NCBI RefSeq assembly: GCF_014219065.1
Contig: NZ_JACLGO010000012.1
Coordinates: forward strand, 54,025-118,024
Source: Halopseudomonas xiamenensis
Lineage (GTDB): Bacteria > Pseudomonadota > Gammaproteobacteria > Pseudomonadales > Pseudomonadaceae
Direction: 5' to 3'
DNA length: 64,000 bases
The notes under the pieces are model-generated. The model made no database searches. It had not been told where the DNA came from and was given only the letters and a program-made list of their open reading frames with translations. Each line of letters starts with the position of its first letter. The stretch's first letter is position 1. The position numbers and the translations under genes are program-made. Below are positions 29,658 through 40,876 of this stretch, in pieces.

Positions 29658-30659
29658 TCAGGCGGTAACCTTGTCGTCCTTCTTCAAGCTTGCAGGCGGC
29701 CAGTTGTCCAGACGCATACCCAGTGACAGACCACGTGAAGCCAGAACATCCTTGATTTCGGTCAGGGACTTCTTGCCCAGGTTCGGGGTCTTCAGCAGCT
29801 CCACTTCGGTACGCTGGATCAGATCGCCAATATAGTAAATGTTTTCAGCCTTCAGGCAGTTGGCCGAACGAACAGTCAGCTCCAGGTCGTCAACCGGGCG
29901 CAGCAGGATCGGATCGATCTCGTCTTCCTGCTGCTCCACTACCGGCTCCTGGTCGCTCTTCAGGTCAACGAAGGCCGCCAGCTGATGCTGCAGGATGGTG
30001 GCAGCGCGACGAATCGCCTCTTCCGGGTCCAGCGTACCGTTGGTTTCCAGGTCGATGACCAGTTTGTCCAGGTTGGTACGCTGCTCGACACGAGCGCTCT
30101 CGACCACATAGGCCACACGGCGAACCGGGGTATAGGTGGCATCGAGTTGCAGACGACCGATGGAACGGCTTTCGTCCTCGTCCGACTGGCGCGAGTCCGC
30201 CGGCTCATAGCCGCGACCACGAGCTACGGTCAGTTTCATGTTCAGCGCGCCGTTGGCGGACAGCGTGGCGATGTGGTGATCGGGATTGACGATCTCCACA
30301 TCGTGGTCCAGCTGGATATCGCCAGCGGTGACTACGCCCGCGCCCTTCTTGGAAAGGGTCAGGGTAACGTGATCACGACCATGCATCTTGACTGCCAGCC
30401 CTTTCAGGTTGAGCAGGATCTCGATGACATCTTCCTGAACGCCTTCGATGGCGCTGTACTCATGCAAAACGCCATCGATTTCCGCCTCTACCACGGCACA
30501 ACCGGGCATGGAGGAGAGCAGAATGCGCCGCAACGCATTGCCCAGGGTGTGACCAAAGCCACGCTCCAGCGGTTCAAGAGTAATCTTGGCACGCGTAGGC
30601 GAGGCTTCTTGAACGTCGATATGACGTGGAGTAAGAAACTCGGCAACCGAATTTTGCAT
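29658..30659 (-). CDS. rpoA: RNA polymerase alpha subunit
   Basis: The 333-residue protein has an N-terminal dimerisation domain ('[19 protein letters not shown]') and a flexible Glu-rich linker ('[12 protein letters not shown]'). The C-terminal domain binds UP elements and activators ('[20 protein letters not shown]', '[17 protein letters not shown]'). The family length of 333 is met by ATG 30659. A GTG three codons upstream is rejected. It is transcribed between rpsD and rplQ, as in most gammaproteobacteria. Confidence 0.98.
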   Translation of the reverse strand: MQNSVAEFLTPRHIDVQEASPTRAKITLEPLERGFGHTLGNALRRILLSSMPGCAVVEAEIDGVLHEYSAIEGVQEDVIEILLNLKGLAVKMHGRDHVTLTLSKKGAGVVTAGDIQLDHDVEIVNPDHHIATLSANGALNMKLTVARGRGYEPADSRQSDEDESRSIGRLQLDATYTPVRRVAYVVESARVEQRTNLDKLVIDLETNGTLDPEEAIRRAATILQHQLAAFVDLKSDQEPVVEQQEDEIDPILLRPVDDLELTVRSANCLKAENIYYIGDLIQRTEVELLKTPNLGKKSLTEIKDVLASRGLSLGMRLDNWPPASLKKDDKVTA

Positions 30660-30685
30660 GAAAGGCACCTTTTGCTGACTATCGC

Positions 30686-31306
30686 TTACTTGGAGTAGAG
30701 CTCGACGATCAGGTTCTCGTTGATGTCGGCGTACAGATCACTCCGTGCGGGCAGGCTCTTGAAGACACCTTCCTTCTTGGCAGCATCGACTTGCAGCCAT
30801 TCTGCCTGACCACGCTGAGCCGCCAGCTCCAGGGAGCCGTTGATGCGCAGCTGGTTCTTGGCCTTCTCGCGAACGGCAACCACATCACCCGGGGATACCA
30901 GGTAGGATGCAATGTTCACGGTCTTGCCATTGACGCTGATGGCCTTGTGGGAAACCAGCTGGCGAGCTTCGGCGCGAGTGGAGCCAAAACCCATGCGGTA
31001 AACCACGTTGTCCAGACGACGCTCGAGCAGTTGCAGCAGGTTCTCACCGGTAGCACCCTTCAGGCGGGCAGCTTCCTTGTAGTAGTTGCTGAACTGGCGC
31101 TCGAGGACACCATAGATACGACGAACTTTTTGCTTCTCGCGCAGCTGGGTGCCGTACTCGGAGAGACGGCCACGACGCTGACCATGCACGCCAGGAGGAC
31201 TCTCCAGCTTGCACTTGGAATCAAGAGCGCGTACGCCGCTCTTGAGGAACAGATCAGTGCCTTCGCGACGAGACAGCTTGCATTTGGGACCAATATATCT
31301 AGCCAT
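30686..31306 (-). CDS. rpsD: 30S ribosomal protein S4
   Basis: The 206-residue protein has '[20 protein letters not shown]' and an S4 RNA-binding domain ('[20 protein letters not shown]', '[15 protein letters not shown]'). S4 binds 16S rRNA early in assembly and represses the alpha operon in E. coli. No zinc knuckle is present, as it is a C- (Cys-free) S4 type near the N-terminus. Spacing to rpsK is 15 bp. Confidence 0.98.
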   Translation of the reverse strand: MARYIGPKCKLSRREGTDLFLKSGVRALDSKCKLESPPGVHGQRRGRLSEYGTQLREKQKVRRIYGVLERQFSNYYKEAARLKGATGENLLQLLERRLDNVVYRMGFGSTRAEARQLVSHKAISVNGKTVNIASYLVSPGDVVAVREKAKNQLRINGSLELAAQRGQAEWLQVDAAKKEGVFKSLPARSDLYADINENLIVELYSK

Positions 31307-31321
31307 TTTACCGTCTCCTGA

Positions 31322-31711
31322 TTACACGCGGCGCTTCTTGGGCGGGCGGCAGCCGTTATGTGGGATGGGGGTGACATCAGTGATGCCGCTGATCTTGTAA
31401 CCACAAGAGTTCAGCGCGCGCACTGCGGACTCACGACCCGGGCCGGGGCCCTTCACATTAACGTCGAGGTTTTTCAGACCGTATTCCAGGGCCGCTTGAC
31501 CAGCACGCTCGGCAGCCACCTGGGCAGCGAACGGGGTGCTTTTACGCGAACCACGGAAACCGGAACCACCGGAAGTCGCCCAGCTCAGAGCGTTGCCCTG
31601 GCGGTCGGTGATGGTAATGATGGTGTTGTTGAAAGACGCATGGATGTGGGCGATCCCATCAACCACTGTCTTTTTTACTTTTTTACGAACACGAGCAGCA
31701 GGCTTAGCCAT
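31322..31711 (-). CDS. rpsK: 30S ribosomal protein S11
   Basis: The 129-residue protein has '[20 protein letters not shown]', '[20 protein letters not shown]' and the C-terminal '[18 protein letters not shown]' typical of S11, which lines the platform of the small subunit near the E site. It is the second gene of the alpha operon. Confidence 0.98.
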   Translation of the reverse strand: MAKPAARVRKKVKKTVVDGIAHIHASFNNTIITITDRQGNALSWATSGGSGFRGSRKSTPFAAQVAAERAGQAALEYGLKNLDVNVKGPGPGRESAVRALNSCGYKISGITDVTPIPHNGCRPPKKRRV

Positions 31712-31731
31712 ATCTGTATATTCCTTCGCGA

Positions 31732-32088
31732 TTACTTACGGATCGGCTTGCGCGGACCCTTACGGGTACGAGCGTTGGTCTTGGTACGCTGGCCGCGAAC
31801 CGGAAGACCACGACGATGACGCAGACCACGATAGCAACCCAGATCCATGAGACGCTTGATGTTCATGTTGATCGCGCGGCGCAGGTCACCTTCGGTGTTA
31901 CTCTTGGCAACCTCGTTACGCAGCAGATCAATCTGCTCCTCGCTCAGATCCTTGATTTTGACACTGGGCTCAATGCCAGTGGCGGCACAGATCTGCTGTG
32001 CCTTGGTTTGACCGATACCAAAAATATAGGTCAGAGAGATAACAGCATGCTTGTTATCCGGGATGTTGACGCCTGCAATACGGGCCAT
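31732..32088 (-). CDS. rpsM: 30S ribosomal protein S13
   Basis: The 118-residue protein has '[20 protein letters not shown]', '[14 protein letters not shown]' and the basic tail '[20 protein letters not shown]'. S13 sits in the head of the 30S subunit and contacts P-site tRNA. It is the first gene of the alpha operon. The 173-bp gap before it carries a terminator of the preceding operon, so a separate promoter is expected. I see no strong match for one. Confidence 0.98.
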   Translation of the reverse strand: MARIAGVNIPDNKHAVISLTYIFGIGQTKAQQICAATGIEPSVKIKDLSEEQIDLLRNEVAKSNTEGDLRRAINMNIKRLMDLGCYRGLRHRRGLPVRGQRTKTNARTRKGPRKPIRK

Positions 32089-32179
32089 CCAAATTTACTC
32101 CGTCTGACAGCTACCTGACTCAACCCAAAACGTAACAAGGTTGCGTGAAAAAGGGTGCAGTAGGGTAGCGCTAACATAT

Positions 32180-32215
32180 AAAAAAATCAACCACCCGACC
32201 AGTCAACTGGTCGGG
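32180..32215 (-). terminator. Terminator between spc operon (rpmJ) and alpha operon (rpsM)
   Basis: CCCGACCAGT (32194-32203) and ACTGGTCGGG (32206-32215) form a ten-base stem. On the - strand it is followed by GGTTGATTTTTTT. It lies after rpmJ, separating the spc and alpha transcription units. Confidence 0.85.
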
Positions 32216-32261
32216 CGGCGGTTATCCTGAGACGTAGTCTTCAATCAGTGCAGGTTGATGA

Positions 32262-32378
32262 TCAACCCTGGCGCTGCTTGTGACGGGGCTCAGCGCTGCA
32301 AATAACCCGTACGCTACCGTTGCGACGGATCACTTTGCAGTTACGGCAAAGCTTCTTGACTGATGCTGCAACTTTCAT
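32262..32378 (-). CDS. rpmJ: 50S ribosomal protein L36
   Basis: This 38-residue protein reads '[19 protein letters not shown]' at its start and ends '[12 protein letters not shown]'. Zinc ligands C11, C14, C27 and the late His are all present, so it is the zinc-binding (C+) form. It is the last gene of the spc operon, 24 bp after secY. L36 stabilises 23S rRNA near the GTPase centre. Confidence 0.97.
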   Translation of the reverse strand: MKVAASVKKLCRNCKVIRRNGSVRVICSAEPRHKQRQG

Positions 32379-32402
32379 ATCGTTCTCCAGAATCCTGAAA
32401 TA

Positions 32403-33731
32403 TCAGCGCAGCATGCCGCTGCCGTAACCTTTCAGGTTCGATTTCTTCAAAAGAGACTCGTACTGCTGTGAAACGAGGTGCGATTGTACTTGCGACATGA
32501 AGTCCATCACAACCACCACGACGATCAGCAGCGAAGTCCCGCCCAGGTAGAACGGCACGTTGGCCGACACCACCAGGAACTGCGGCAGCAAGCAGACCGC
32601 AGTCATGTACAGCGCACCGAACATGGTCAGGCGGGTCAGTACACCGTCGATATAGCGGGCGGACTGTTCACCCGGGCGAATACCCGGAATGAAGGCGCCT
32701 GACTTCTTCAGATTGTCAGCCACATCCTTGGGGTTGAACATCAAGGCTGTATAGAAGAAGCAGAAGAAAATGATCCCTGCACTGAACAGAATGATATTCA
32801 ACGGCTGGCCCGGTGCGATCGCCTGGGACAGGCTCTGCAACCAACCCATGCCTTCACCCTGGCCGAACCAGGTGCCCAGGGACGCCGGGAACAGCAGGAT
32901 ACTGCTGGCAAAGATCGCTGGAATCACACCAGCCATGTTCACCTTCAACGGCAGGTGGCTGGTCTGCGCAGCGAACACCTTGCGACCTTGCTGACGCTTG
33001 GCGTAGTTGACGGTAATCCGCCGCTGGCCACGCTCGACAAAGATCACGAAGGCGATCATCGCTACTGCCAGCAGCGCGATGGCGATCAGGGCGAAGATAT
33101 TGATATCACCCTGACGGGCCGCCTCGAAGGACTGCCCGATCGCGCTCGGCAAGCCGGCGACGATGCCAGCGAAGATCAGCATGGAGATACCGTTGCCGAC
33201 ACCCCGCTCGGTGATCTGTTCGCCCAGCCACATCATGAACATGGCACCGGCGACGAAGGTAGTGACCGCTATGAAATAGAAGCCAAAACCACCAGCGAAG
33301 GCCACGCCCTGGCTGGCCAGGCCAACCGACATCCCCACCGCCTGGATGAATGCCAGAACCAGTGTGAGATAGCGGGTGTACTGACTGATCTTGCGGCGTC
33401 CGGACTCGCCTTCCTTCTTCAACTGCTCAAGGGTGGGGCTGACCGCCGTCATCAGCTGCATGATGATGGATGCAGAGATGTACGGCATGATCCCCAGAGC
33501 GAAGATACTCATCCGCTCCAGGGCACCACCCGAGAACATGTTGAACAGGCTAAGAATGGTCCCCTCATTCTGTCTGAACATATCAGCCAGGCGATCAGGA
33601 TTGATACCGGGCACCGGTATATGCGCGCCAATTCGGTAAACGATGATTGCCAGGAACAGGAAGCGCAAGCGCCCCCACAGTTCGGTCAGGCCGCCTTGAT
33701 TCATTCCAGAGAGAGCGCCTTGCTTAGCCAT
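32403..33731 (-). CDS. secY: Preprotein translocase subunit SecY
   Basis: The 442-residue inner-membrane channel protein has ten helices. It has '[20 protein letters not shown]', the lateral-gate region '[20 protein letters not shown]', the cytosolic loop '[14 protein letters not shown]' and '[16 protein letters not shown]'. With SecE (58914-59282 here) and SecG it forms the Sec channel. ATG 33731 has AAGGAC upstream and gives the usual length. An upstream in-frame start at 33785 lies inside rplO and is rejected. Confidence 0.98.
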   Translation of the reverse strand: MAKQGALSGMNQGGLTELWGRLRFLFLAIIVYRIGAHIPVPGINPDRLADMFRQNEGTILSLFNMFSGGALERMSIFALGIMPYISASIIMQLMTAVSPTLEQLKKEGESGRRKISQYTRYLTLVLAFIQAVGMSVGLASQGVAFAGGFGFYFIAVTTFVAGAMFMMWLGEQITERGVGNGISMLIFAGIVAGLPSAIGQSFEAARQGDINIFALIAIALLAVAMIAFVIFVERGQRRITVNYAKRQQGRKVFAAQTSHLPLKVNMAGVIPAIFASSILLFPASLGTWFGQGEGMGWLQSLSQAIAPGQPLNIILFSAGIIFFCFFYTALMFNPKDVADNLKKSGAFIPGIRPGEQSARYIDGVLTRLTMFGALYMTAVCLLPQFLVVSANVPFYLGGTSLLIVVVVVMDFMSQVQSHLVSQQYESLLKKSNLKGYGSGMLR

Positions 33732-33738
33732 GTAGTCC

Positions 33739-34173
33739 TTATTCCTCGATCTTGCCGCCAGCTGCTTCGATCGCTGCACGGGCACCCTTGGTAGCCATCA
33801 GGCCCTTGAGTGTAACCGCTTTGGTCACATCACCGGACAGGACGACCTTGGCCCGCACAAACTTGCTGCCAATGATGTTGGCATCTTTCAATGCCTGCAG
33901 ATCAATGACATCAACGTCCAGCTTGTTCAGCTCGCTGGTACGAATTTCGGCAGTAACCATCGCAATTCTGGAGGTAAAGCCGAACTTCGGCAGACGACGG
34001 TGCAACGGCTGTTGACCACCCTCGAAACCCGGAGCGACCTTACCGCCGGAGCGCGAAGTCAAACCCTTGTGGCCGCGGCCGGCAGTCTTGCCCAGGCCGC
34101 TGCCGATACCACGACCGACGCGCAGCTTGGCTGGGCGTGCACCGGGCGCGGAACGCAGATCATTCAGTTTCAT
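33739..34173 (-). CDS. rplO: 50S ribosomal protein L15
   Basis: The 144-residue protein has the basic glycine-rich N-terminus '[20 protein letters not shown]' and '[18 protein letters not shown]', typical of L15, a late-assembly protein of the large subunit. It lies only 3 bp from rpmD and 7 bp from secY. Confidence 0.98.
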   Translation of the reverse strand: MKLNDLRSAPGARPAKLRVGRGIGSGLGKTAGRGHKGLTSRSGGKVAPGFEGGQQPLHRRLPKFGFTSRIAMVTAEIRTSELNKLDVDVIDLQALKDANIIGSKFVRAKVVLSGDVTKAVTLKGLMATKGARAAIEAAGGKIEE

Positions 34174-34176
34174 GTC

Positions 34177-34359
34177 TTAACCCTCGACCCGGACCATGTA
34201 GGCGACCTTGTTGATCATCCCACGAACAGCCGGAGTATCTTCCACTTCGACGGTGTGACCGATGCGACGCAGACCCAGGCCTTGGATACAGGCCTTGTGG
34301 CTGGGCAGACGACCGATCACGCTCTTGAACTGGGTGACTTTGATTTTTGCATTAGCCAT
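34177..34359 (-). CDS. rpmD: 50S ribosomal protein L30
   Basis: The 60-residue protein has '[20 protein letters not shown]' and '[20 protein letters not shown]', the short bacterial form of L30. It is located in the spc operon between rpsE and rplO, with 6- and 3-bp gaps. Confidence 0.97.
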   Translation of the reverse strand: MANAKIKVTQFKSVIGRLPSHKACIQGLGLRRIGHTVEVEDTPAVRGMINKVAYMVRVEG

Positions 34360-34365
34360 GTCAGC

Positions 34366-34869
34366 TTACCCCACGATGTCTTCAACGGTCTTGCCACGCT
34401 TGGCCGCAACAGACTCGGGAGACTGCATTGACTTCAGACCCTTGTAGGTAGCCTGGACAACGTTGACCGGATTAGTGGAACCGTAACACTTGGCCAGTAC
34501 GTTATGAATGCCTGCAGCTTCCAGAACGGCGCGCATTGCACCGCCGGCGATGACACCGGTACCTTCGGAAGCCGGCATCATGAACACCTTGGAGGCGCCA
34601 TGAGCGGCACGCAGCGGATACTGAATGGTGGTGCCATTCAGATCCACCTGGATCATGTTACGACGTGCGGCTTCCATGGCCTTCTGGATCGCAGCAGGCA
34701 CTTCACGCGCCTTGCCACGACCGAAGCCCACGCGACCATTGCCATCGCCGACCACGGTCAGCGCGGTGAAGGCAAAGATCCGACCGCCTTTGACTACTTT
34801 GGCGACGCGGTTAACCTGAACCAGTTTCTCAATGTAACCTTCGTCACGCTTTTGCTCGAAATTAGCCAT
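34366..34869 (-). CDS. rpsE: 30S ribosomal protein S5
   Basis: The 167-residue protein has the double-stranded-RNA-binding N-domain ('[20 protein letters not shown]', '[20 protein letters not shown]') and a C-domain with '[19 protein letters not shown]'. S5 helps decoding fidelity and mRNA helicase action. The region affected in spectinomycin resistance ('[12 protein letters not shown]') looks wild type. ATG 34869 gives the normal N-terminus '[12 protein letters not shown]'. An upstream in-frame start at 34902 would run into rplR. Confidence 0.98.
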   Translation of the reverse strand: MANFEQKRDEGYIEKLVQVNRVAKVVKGGRIFAFTALTVVGDGNGRVGFGRGKAREVPAAIQKAMEAARRNMIQVDLNGTTIQYPLRAAHGASKVFMMPASEGTGVIAGGAMRAVLEAAGIHNVLAKCYGSTNPVNVVQATYKGLKSMQSPESVAAKRGKTVEDIVG

Positions 34870-34879
34870 AGCTCTACCC

Positions 34880-35230
34880 TTAGAATTCCAGCCCGCCTTC
34901 ACGAGCGGCGTCGGCCAGCGCTTTCACGCGGCCATGATACTTGAAGCCGGAACGGTCGAAGGAGACCTGAGTTACACCGGCGGCCTTGGCACGCTCAGCA
35001 ACCAGAAGTCCAACCTGCTTGGCGGCTTCAGCGTTGCCGGTGTTGCCACCGCGCAGACTGGCGTCAAGAGTGGAAGCGCTGGCCAGAACCTTGGAACCAT
35101 CGGCCGAGATCACTTGCGCGTACATGTGCTGCGAAGAACGGTACACGCACAGACGTACGGCTTCGAGCTCGCGCAGTTTCAGACGCGAACGACGAGCGCG
35201 ACGGAGACGAATAACTTTTTTATCGCTCAT
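34880..35230 (-). CDS. rplR: 50S ribosomal protein L18
   Basis: The 116-residue protein has '[20 protein letters not shown]', '[20 protein letters not shown]' and the end '[20 protein letters not shown]'. L18 binds 5S rRNA together with L5 and L25 to form the central protuberance. Confidence 0.98.
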   Translation of the reverse strand: MSDKKVIRLRRARRSRLKLRELEAVRLCVYRSSQHMYAQVISADGSKVLASASTLDASLRGGNTGNAEAAKQVGLLVAERAKAAGVTQVSFDRSGFKYHGRVKALADAAREGGLEF

Positions 35231-35241
35231 TTTGCTATGCC

Positions 35242-35772
35242 CTACTTCTTCTTGGCTTCTTTACGACGCACGACCTCGTCGGCGTAGCGAACACCCTTGC
35301 CTTTGTAAGGCTCTGGGCGACGGAAGTCGCGGATTTCCGCGGCTACCTGGCCGATCAGTTGCTTGTCGATACCTTTGATGACGATATCAGTCTGGCTCGG
35401 GGTTTCCACGGAAACACCTTCCGGCAACTGATAGTCGATCGGGTGGGAGAAGCCCAGAGCCAGAGACAGAACCTGCCCCTTGGCCTGCGCCCGGTAACCT
35501 ACCCCGACCAGCTGCAGCTTGCGCTCGAAGCCTTGGCTGACGCCTACAACCATGTTGTTGACCAGTGCACGTGTGGTGCCGGCCATGGCTGCATTGACAC
35601 TACCAGGACGCGGTGCGAAACGCAGCTCGCCGTCTTCCTGGACCATCTCGACGGCAGGATGCATATTCAGGCTAAGGGCGCCCTTGGGGCCCTTGACCGA
35701 TACTTCCTGGCCGTCAACTTTGATTTCTACACCCTGCGGCAATTTGACAGGGTTTTTAGCGACGCGAGACAT
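35242..35772 (-). CDS. rplF: 50S ribosomal protein L6
   Basis: The 176-residue protein begins '[20 protein letters not shown]' and carries the two L6 domains. The signature is '[20 protein letters not shown]' near the C-terminus. L6 lies near the factor-binding site. It sits between rpsH and rplR. Confidence 0.98.
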   Translation of the reverse strand: MSRVAKNPVKLPQGVEIKVDGQEVSVKGPKGALSLNMHPAVEMVQEDGELRFAPRPGSVNAAMAGTTRALVNNMVVGVSQGFERKLQLVGVGYRAQAKGQVLSLALGFSHPIDYQLPEGVSVETPSQTDIVIKGIDKQLIGQVAAEIRDFRRPEPYKGKGVRYADEVVRRKEAKKK

Positions 35773-35784
35773 CGTAACCCCCTA

Positions 35785-36177
35785 TCAGAATACGGTGCAG
35801 AGCACTTCGCCGCCGATACCGGCAGCGCGAGCGGCACGATCAGTCATCACACCCTTGTTGGTGGAGACGATCGACACACCCAGTCCACCCTTGACCTTGG
35901 GCAGCTGGTCAACGGACTTGTACTGACGCAGACCAGGACGACTGGTGCGCTTCAGCTCTTCGATTACCGGCTTGCCCTCGAAGTACTTGAGCTCGATCGA
36001 CAGAACAGGCTTGATATCGCCCTGAACTTCGTAACCGGCTACATAGCCTTCTTCTTTAAGGACTTTGGCGACAGCCACCTTCAGCTTTGCCGAAGGCATG
36101 CTGACACTGGACTTTTCAGCCATCTGGGCATTACGGATACGGGTTAGCATATCGGCTAACGGGTCCTGCATACTCAT
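35785..36177 (-). CDS. rpsH: 30S ribosomal protein S8
   Basis: The 130-residue protein has '[20 protein letters not shown]' and the S8 signature '[20 protein letters not shown]'. S8 binds helix 21 of 16S rRNA and is the translational repressor of the spc operon in E. coli, where its mRNA target lies at the start of rplE. Confidence 0.98.
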   Translation of the reverse strand: MSMQDPLADMLTRIRNAQMAEKSSVSMPSAKLKVAVAKVLKEEGYVAGYEVQGDIKPVLSIELKYFEGKPVIEELKRTSRPGLRQYKSVDQLPKVKGGLGVSIVSTNKGVMTDRAARAAGIGGEVLCTVF

Positions 36178-36216
36178 GGGCTTTGTGCTCCTGAAACTGA
36201 GTAATTAAGGTCTTGT

Positions 36217-36522
36217 TTACCAGCTGGCCTTGACCAGACCGGGTACATCACCGCGCATGGCAGCTTCGCGCAGTTTGATGCGGGAAAGACCGAACTTGCG
36301 GTATACGCCGTGCGGACGGCCAGTCACGCGGCAGCGGTTACGCTGACGCACTGGGCTCGCATCACGCGGCAATTTCTGCAGGGCTACCTGGGCATTCCAA
36401 CGGTCTTCGACAGACACGTTGACGTTGCCGACCAGCGCCTTGAGCTCAGCACGCTTGGCGGCGTACTTGGCAACCAGACGAGCGCGCTTGGCCTCGCGGT
36501 TCTTCATGCTGATTTTGGCCAT
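36217..36522 (-). CDS. rpsN: 30S ribosomal protein S14 (zinc-free form)
   Basis: The 101-residue protein has '[20 protein letters not shown]' and '[20 protein letters not shown]'. The long form without the CxxC zinc motif marks the C- paralogue, so this S14 does not need zinc. It is in the spc operon after rplE (9-bp gap). Confidence 0.98.
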   Translation of the reverse strand: MAKISMKNREAKRARLVAKYAAKRAELKALVGNVNVSVEDRWNAQVALQKLPRDASPVRQRNRCRVTGRPHGVYRKFGLSRIKLREAAMRGDVPGLVKASW

Positions 36523-36531
36523 TGCTGACTC

Positions 36532-37071
36532 CTAGTTGCGGAACGGGAAAGCAAACGCGCGCAGCAGCGCACGGCCTTCATCGTCAGTCCGAGCAGTGGT
36601 GGTGAAGGTAATGTCCAGACCACGCAGGGCATCGATCTTGTCGTAATCGATTTCCGGGAAGATGATCTGCTCCTTGACACCCATGCTGTAGTTGCCGCGA
36701 CCATCGAAGGACTTGGCATTCAGACCACGGAAGTCACGTACACGCGGCAGCGAGATCGACAGCAGACGATCCAGGAATTCGTACATCTGCTCACGGCGCA
36801 GGGTCACCTTGACACCGATCGGCCAGCCATCACGAATCTTGAAGCCAGCAATCGACTTGCGGGAATAGGTCACGATGCCTTTACGGCCGGTGATCTTTTC
36901 CAGGTCAGCCAGTGCGTTTTCAATGACTTTCTTGTCACCTACTGCTTCACCAAGGCCCATGTTCAGGGTGATCTTGGTGATTTTCGGAACTTCCATCACG
37001 TTCTGCAGGCCCAGTTGTTCCTTGAGCTGCGGAACCAGGGTGTTCCGATAATGTTCTTTCAATCTTGCCAT
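36532..37071 (-). CDS. rplE: 50S ribosomal protein L5
   Basis: The 179-residue protein has '[20 protein letters not shown]', '[20 protein letters not shown]' and '[20 protein letters not shown]'. L5 binds 5S rRNA and P-site tRNA. ATG 37071 gives the standard N-terminus. A GTG at 37080 is rejected. Confidence 0.98.
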   Translation of the reverse strand: MARLKEHYRNTLVPQLKEQLGLQNVMEVPKITKITLNMGLGEAVGDKKVIENALADLEKITGRKGIVTYSRKSIAGFKIRDGWPIGVKVTLRREQMYEFLDRLLSISLPRVRDFRGLNAKSFDGRGNYSMGVKEQIIFPEIDYDKIDALRGLDITFTTTARTDDEGRALLRAFAFPFRN

Positions 37072-37088
37072 GGTAAGCACCTAGATTC

Positions 37089-37403
37089 TCAAGCGTCGAC
37101 GGCTTTTTGGGTCGACTTGAAAATACGAACCTTCTTACCGTCTTCGACCTTGAAGCCGACGCGATCGGCCTTGCTGGTCTCAGGGTTGAAGATAGCCACG
37201 TTGGAGACGTGGATCGGCGCCTCCTTTTCAACAATACCGCCCTGCACACCGGCCATCGGGTTGGCCTTGGTGTGGCGCTTGATAATGTTGACACCGGAAA
37301 TCACCAGGCGGTTGTCGACCAGGACCTTGAGGACCTTGCCGCGCTTGCCTTTGTCTTTGCCGGCGATGACGATTACGTCGTCGTCACGTTTGATCTTTTG
37401 CAT
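37089..37403 (-). CDS. rplX: 50S ribosomal protein L24
   Basis: The 104-residue protein has a KOW motif ('[20 protein letters not shown]') and '[20 protein letters not shown]'. L24 starts assembly of the large subunit by binding the 5' end of 23S rRNA. It lies 11 bp after rplN. Confidence 0.98.
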   Translation of the reverse strand: MQKIKRDDDVIVIAGKDKGKRGKVLKVLVDNRLVISGVNIIKRHTKANPMAGVQGGIVEKEAPIHVSNVAIFNPETSKADRVGFKVEDGKKVRIFKSTQKAVDA

Positions 37404-37414
37404 GACCGGGCTCC

Positions 37415-37783
37415 TTACAGCACTTCGGGCGCGAGGGAAACGATCTTCATGAACTGCTCGTTACGCAGCTCACGAGTCACTGGCCCAAAGATGCGGGTAC
37501 CGATCGGCTCATTCTTGTTGTTGAGCAGAACAGCAGCGTTGCCATCGAAACGGATCAGCGAACCGTCGGTACGGCGTACGCCGTGACGGGTACGCACGAT
37601 GACCGCAGTCAGCACCTGGCCTTTCTTTACTTTGCCGCGCGGAATCGCTTCCTTCACGGTCACCTTGATGATATCGCCAATGCCAGCGTAGCGACGGTGA
37701 GAACCGCCCAGAACCTTGATGCACATAACGCGGCGTGCACCACTGTTGTCAGCCACATCCAGCATGGATTGAGTCTGAATCAT
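37415..37783 (-). CDS. rplN: 50S ribosomal protein L14
   Basis: The 122-residue protein has '[20 protein letters not shown]', '[20 protein letters not shown]' and '[20 protein letters not shown]'. L14 forms an intersubunit bridge. It is the first gene of the spc operon in the E. coli layout. The 44-bp gap after rpsQ has no terminator, so it may be read through from the S10 operon. Confidence 0.98.
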   Translation of the reverse strand: MIQTQSMLDVADNSGARRVMCIKVLGGSHRRYAGIGDIIKVTVKEAIPRGKVKKGQVLTAVIVRTRHGVRRTDGSLIRFDGNAAVLLNNKNEPIGTRIFGPVTRELRNEQFMKIVSLAPEVL

Positions 37784-37827
37784 AACTTTCTCCGACCCTT
37801 AAATAATCCGCTATAACAGCGCGGGGC

Positions 37828-38091
37828 TTAGACTTGCGCCGCGCGCTCGTCGATCTGTACCAGGGTCCAGCTCTTGGTCTTGGCCAAGGGACGGGTTTCC
37901 CGAATGGTTACCAAATCGCCGATGCGGCATTCGTTGTTCTCGTCATGCGCATGCAGCTTGGTAGACCGACGTACGTACTTGCCGTACAGCGGATGCTTTA
38001 CCTGACGCTCGATGAGCACAGTAACGGTTTTTTCCATCTTGTCGCTGACCACACGGCCAGTAACGGTACGAACTGTAGTGTTCTCGGCCAT
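37828..38091 (-). CDS. rpsQ: 30S ribosomal protein S17
   Basis: The 87-residue OB-fold protein has '[20 protein letters not shown]' and the S17 signature '[20 protein letters not shown]'. It is the last gene of the S10 operon, 2 bp after rpmC. Confidence 0.98.
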   Translation of the reverse strand: MAENTTVRTVTGRVVSDKMEKTVTVLIERQVKHPLYGKYVRRSTKLHAHDENNECRIGDLVTIRETRPLAKTKSWTLVQIDERAAQV

Positions 38092-38093
38092 GA

Positions 38094-38285
38094 TCAGTTA
38101 CCACCTTTCTGATTGAGCACGGTCTTGACTCGAGCGATGTCACGCTTGGTCTGCTTCAGCAGGTGACTCTGGCCGAGTTGACCGGTTGCCTTCTGCATGC
38201 GCAGATTGAACTGGTCACGCAGCAGGGTGAGCAGCTGCTCGTTCAGCTGCTCGGCAGATTTTTCACGAAGTTCTGTCGCTTTCAT
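38094..38285 (-). CDS. rpmC: 50S ribosomal protein L29
   Basis: The 63-residue two-helix protein has '[20 protein letters not shown]' and '[20 protein letters not shown]'. ATG 38285 shares its A with the TGA of rplP (TGATG), giving translational coupling. A GTG one codon upstream is less likely. L29 sits at the tunnel exit and helps bind trigger factor and SRP. Confidence 0.97.
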   Translation of the reverse strand: MKATELREKSAEQLNEQLLTLLRDQFNLRMQKATGQLGQSHLLKQTKRDIARVKTVLNQKGGN

Positions 38286-38698
38286 CACATCACCGTCCGC
38301 TTAACAAAGGTGGTTGCCAGCGGCAGCTTGGCAGCGGCCAGGGCAAATGCCTCGCGCGCCAGCTCTTCGGAAACACCTTCAATCTCATACAGGACCTTGC
38401 CCGGCTGAATCTGGGCTACCCAGTATTCGACGTTACCCTTACCTTTACCCATCCGCACCTCGAGAGGCTTCTTGGAGATCGGCTTGTCAGGGAAGACACG
38501 GATCCAGATTTTACCGCCACGCTTGACGTGACGAGTCAGAGCACGACGTGCCGCTTCAATCTGACGTGCGGTCAAACGACCACGGCTGACGGATTTGAGT
38601 GCGTATTCGCCAAAGCTCACTTTACTGCCGCGATGCGCCAGGCCACGGTTGTGACCGGTCATCTGCTTGCGGAACTTCGTACGCTTGGGTTGTAACAT
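38285..38698 (-). CDS. rplP: 50S ribosomal protein L16
   Basis: The 137-residue protein has '[20 protein letters not shown]' and '[20 protein letters not shown]'. The hydroxylation-target Arg region ('[14 protein letters not shown]') is intact. L16 organises the A-site region of the 50S subunit. Confidence 0.98.
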   Translation of the reverse strand: MLQPKRTKFRKQMTGHNRGLAHRGSKVSFGEYALKSVSRGRLTARQIEAARRALTRHVKRGGKIWIRVFPDKPISKKPLEVRMGKGKGNVEYWVAQIQPGKVLYEIEGVSEELAREAFALAAAKLPLATTFVKRTVM

Positions 38699-38709
38699 GT
38701 GCGTACCCC

Positions 38710-39390
38710 TTACTTAGCAGCTTTTTTCTTGGTCGCGACGGCTTTGACTTCCTCGGGCTGACCACCAATGATCTCGCCTTTGAAAATCCAAACCTTCACA
38801 CCGATCACACCGTAGGTGGTGTGGGCTTCAGCCGTTGCGTAGTCGATGTCGGCACGCAGAGTGTGCAGCGGCACACGGCCTTCACGGTACCATTCGGTAC
38901 GGGCGATCTCGGCGCCGCCGAGACGGCCGCTGACCTGGATCTTGATACCCTTGGCACCAATACGCATGGCGTTCTGTACAGCACGCTTCATCGCGCGGCG
39001 GAACATGACCCGACGCTCGAGCTGCTGGGCAACGCTCTGGGCCACCAGGGCACCGTCGAGTTCCGGCTTGCGGATCTCTTCGATGTTGATGTGCACCGGA
39101 ACACCCATCTGGCTGGTCAGTTCCTGACGCAGCTTCTCGACGTCCTCGCCTTTCTTGCCAATCACGATGCCTGGGCGGGCGGTGTGAATGGTGATGCGGG
39201 CGGTCTGTGCCGGGCGCTGGATGTCAACGCGGCTGACAGAAGCGCTTTTCAATTTGTCCTGAATGTACTCGCGTACCTTCAAGTCAGTGTTCAGATAGTC
39301 CGCATAGGTGCGGCCATCTGCGTACCACACCGAAGTGTGCTGTTTAACAATACCGAGGCGAATGCCCGTCGGATTTACTTTCTGACCCAT
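38710..39390 (-). CDS. rpsC: 30S ribosomal protein S3
   Basis: The 226-residue protein has a KH domain ('[20 protein letters not shown]') and the C-domain '[20 protein letters not shown]'. The C-terminus ends in a Lys/Ala-rich tail. S3 forms the mRNA entry gate. It lies between rplV and rplP in the S10 operon. Confidence 0.98.
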   Translation of the reverse strand: MGQKVNPTGIRLGIVKQHTSVWYADGRTYADYLNTDLKVREYIQDKLKSASVSRVDIQRPAQTARITIHTARPGIVIGKKGEDVEKLRQELTSQMGVPVHINIEEIRKPELDGALVAQSVAQQLERRVMFRRAMKRAVQNAMRIGAKGIKIQVSGRLGGAEIARTEWYREGRVPLHTLRADIDYATAEAHTTYGVIGVKVWIFKGEIIGGQPEEVKAVATKKKAAK

Positions 39391-39401
39391 GTGATCGACT
39401 C

Positions 39402-39734
39402 CTACTTGTCAGCAACCTTGACCGTGATGTGGCAAGACCGCTTTACGATGCGATCAGCGCGGCCCTTGGCCCGCGGCATGATGCGCTTCAGGGAGCGACC
39501 TTCGTTGACAAACACGGTGGAGACCTTCAGGTCATCCACGTCTGCACCATCATTGTGCTCGGCGTTGGCAATCGCCGACTCCAGCACTTTCTTGATGATG
39601 TCAGCGGCCTTCTTGTTGCTGAAAGTCAGCAGATTCAGGGCCTCGTCCACCTTCTTCCCGCGGATCTGATCGGCGACCAAGCGAGCTTTCTGGGCAGAGA
39701 GTCGGGCGCCCTTAACGGTAGCGGCTACTTCCAT
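39402..39734 (-). CDS. rplV: 50S ribosomal protein L22
   Basis: The 110-residue protein has '[20 protein letters not shown]' and the extended hairpin '[20 protein letters not shown]' that narrows the exit tunnel. The hairpin, where deletions give macrolide resistance, appears intact. Confidence 0.98.
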   Translation of the reverse strand: MEVAATVKGARLSAQKARLVADQIRGKKVDEALNLLTFSNKKAADIIKKVLESAIANAEHNDGADVDDLKVSTVFVNEGRSLKRIMPRAKGRADRIVKRSCHITVKVADK

Positions 39735-39746
39735 CTTCCTAACCCC

Positions 39747-40022
39747 TTAGCGCTTGGCTTTCTTGTCTGCCGCGTGACCGCGATAGGTACGCGTGGCAGA
39801 GAATTCGCCCAATTTATGGCCGACCATGTCTTCGGTAACAATGACCGGAACATGCTGACGACCGTTGTGTACTGCGATGGTCAGACCAACCATCTGCGGC
39901 AGAACCATGGAGCGGCGCGACCAGGTCTTGACTGGCTTGCGATCGTTCTTTTCTGCTGCTGTTTCGACCTTCTTCAACAGGTGAAGATCGATAAAAGGAC
40001 CTTTCTTCAGAGAACGCGGCAC
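39747..40022 (-). CDS. rpsS: 30S ribosomal protein S19
   Basis: The 91-residue protein has '[20 protein letters not shown]', '[20 protein letters not shown]' and '[20 protein letters not shown]'. S19 pairs with S13 in the 30S head. Confidence 0.98.
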   Translation of the reverse strand: MPRSLKKGPFIDLHLLKKVETAAEKNDRKPVKTWSRRSMVLPQMVGLTIAVHNGRQHVPVIVTEDMVGHKLGEFSATRTYRGHAADKKAKR

Positions 40023-40037
40023 GTCGTTTCCCCTCTA

Positions 40038-40862
40038 TTACTTGCTGCGACGACGGACAATCATATTGTCAGTGCGCTTGTTGGACCGAGTCTTGGCACC
40101 CTTGGTGGGGAAGCCCCACGGCGACACCGGATGACGACCACCAGAAGTACGCCCTTCACCACCACCATGCGGGTGATCAACCGGGTTCATGGCAACACCA
40201 CGAACGGTCGGACGCACACCGCGCCAGCGAGTGGCACCGGCTTTGCCCAGGGAGCGCAGGCTGTGTTCACCGTTGGATACTTCACCCAGGGTGGCACGGC
40301 ACTCGCCGAGGACCTTGCGCATTTCGCCGGAACGCAGGCGAACGGTGACATAGGCGCCTTCACGGGCGACCAGCTGTACGGAAGCACCGGCACTGCGGGC
40401 AACCTGAGCGCCTTTACCCGGCTTCAGTTCGATCGCGTGGATGGTGCTACCCACCGGGATGTTGCGCAGCGGCAGAGTGTTACCGGGCTTGATCGGCGCA
40501 TCGGCACCAGAGACCAGTTGATCGCCAGCAGTCACACCCTTGGGCGCGATGATGTAGCGACGCTCGCCATCGGCATACTTCAGCAGAGCAATATGAGCGG
40601 TACGGTTCGGATCGTATTCGATACGCTCAACGGTGGCAGGAATGCCATCCTTGTTGCGACGAAAATCGACCAGACGGTAGTGCTGCTTATGACCGCCACC
40701 ACGATGACGCGTGGTGATACGACCATTATTGTTACGTCCACCAGACTTGCCTTGCTTCTCCAGCAGAGGTGCATAGGGAGCACCCTTGTGCAGGTCCGAG
40801 CTTACGACCTTTACAACGAAGCGGCGGCCAGCGGAAGTAGGTTTACATTTAACAATCGCCAT
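40038..40862 (-). CDS. rplB: 50S ribosomal protein L2
   Basis: The 274-residue protein has '[20 protein letters not shown]', '[20 protein letters not shown]' and the peptidyl-transferase-proximal motif '[20 protein letters not shown]' with the conserved His. L2 is needed for subunit association and tRNA binding. Confidence 0.98.
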   Translation of the reverse strand: MAIVKCKPTSAGRRFVVKVVSSDLHKGAPYAPLLEKQGKSGGRNNNGRITTRHRGGGHKQHYRLVDFRRNKDGIPATVERIEYDPNRTAHIALLKYADGERRYIIAPKGVTAGDQLVSGADAPIKPGNTLPLRNIPVGSTIHAIELKPGKGAQVARSAGASVQLVAREGAYVTVRLRSGEMRKVLGECRATLGEVSNGEHSLRSLGKAGATRWRGVRPTVRGVAMNPVDHPHGGGEGRTSGGRHPVSPWGFPTKGAKTRSNKRTDNMIVRRRSK

Positions 40863-40876
40863 GATGTACCCCTGTC

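Noticed and set aside
32089..32180. Promoter of the alpha operon (rpsM)
   Set aside because: A promoter is expected after the terminator, but no -35/-10 pair with reasonable spacing could be supported by eye.
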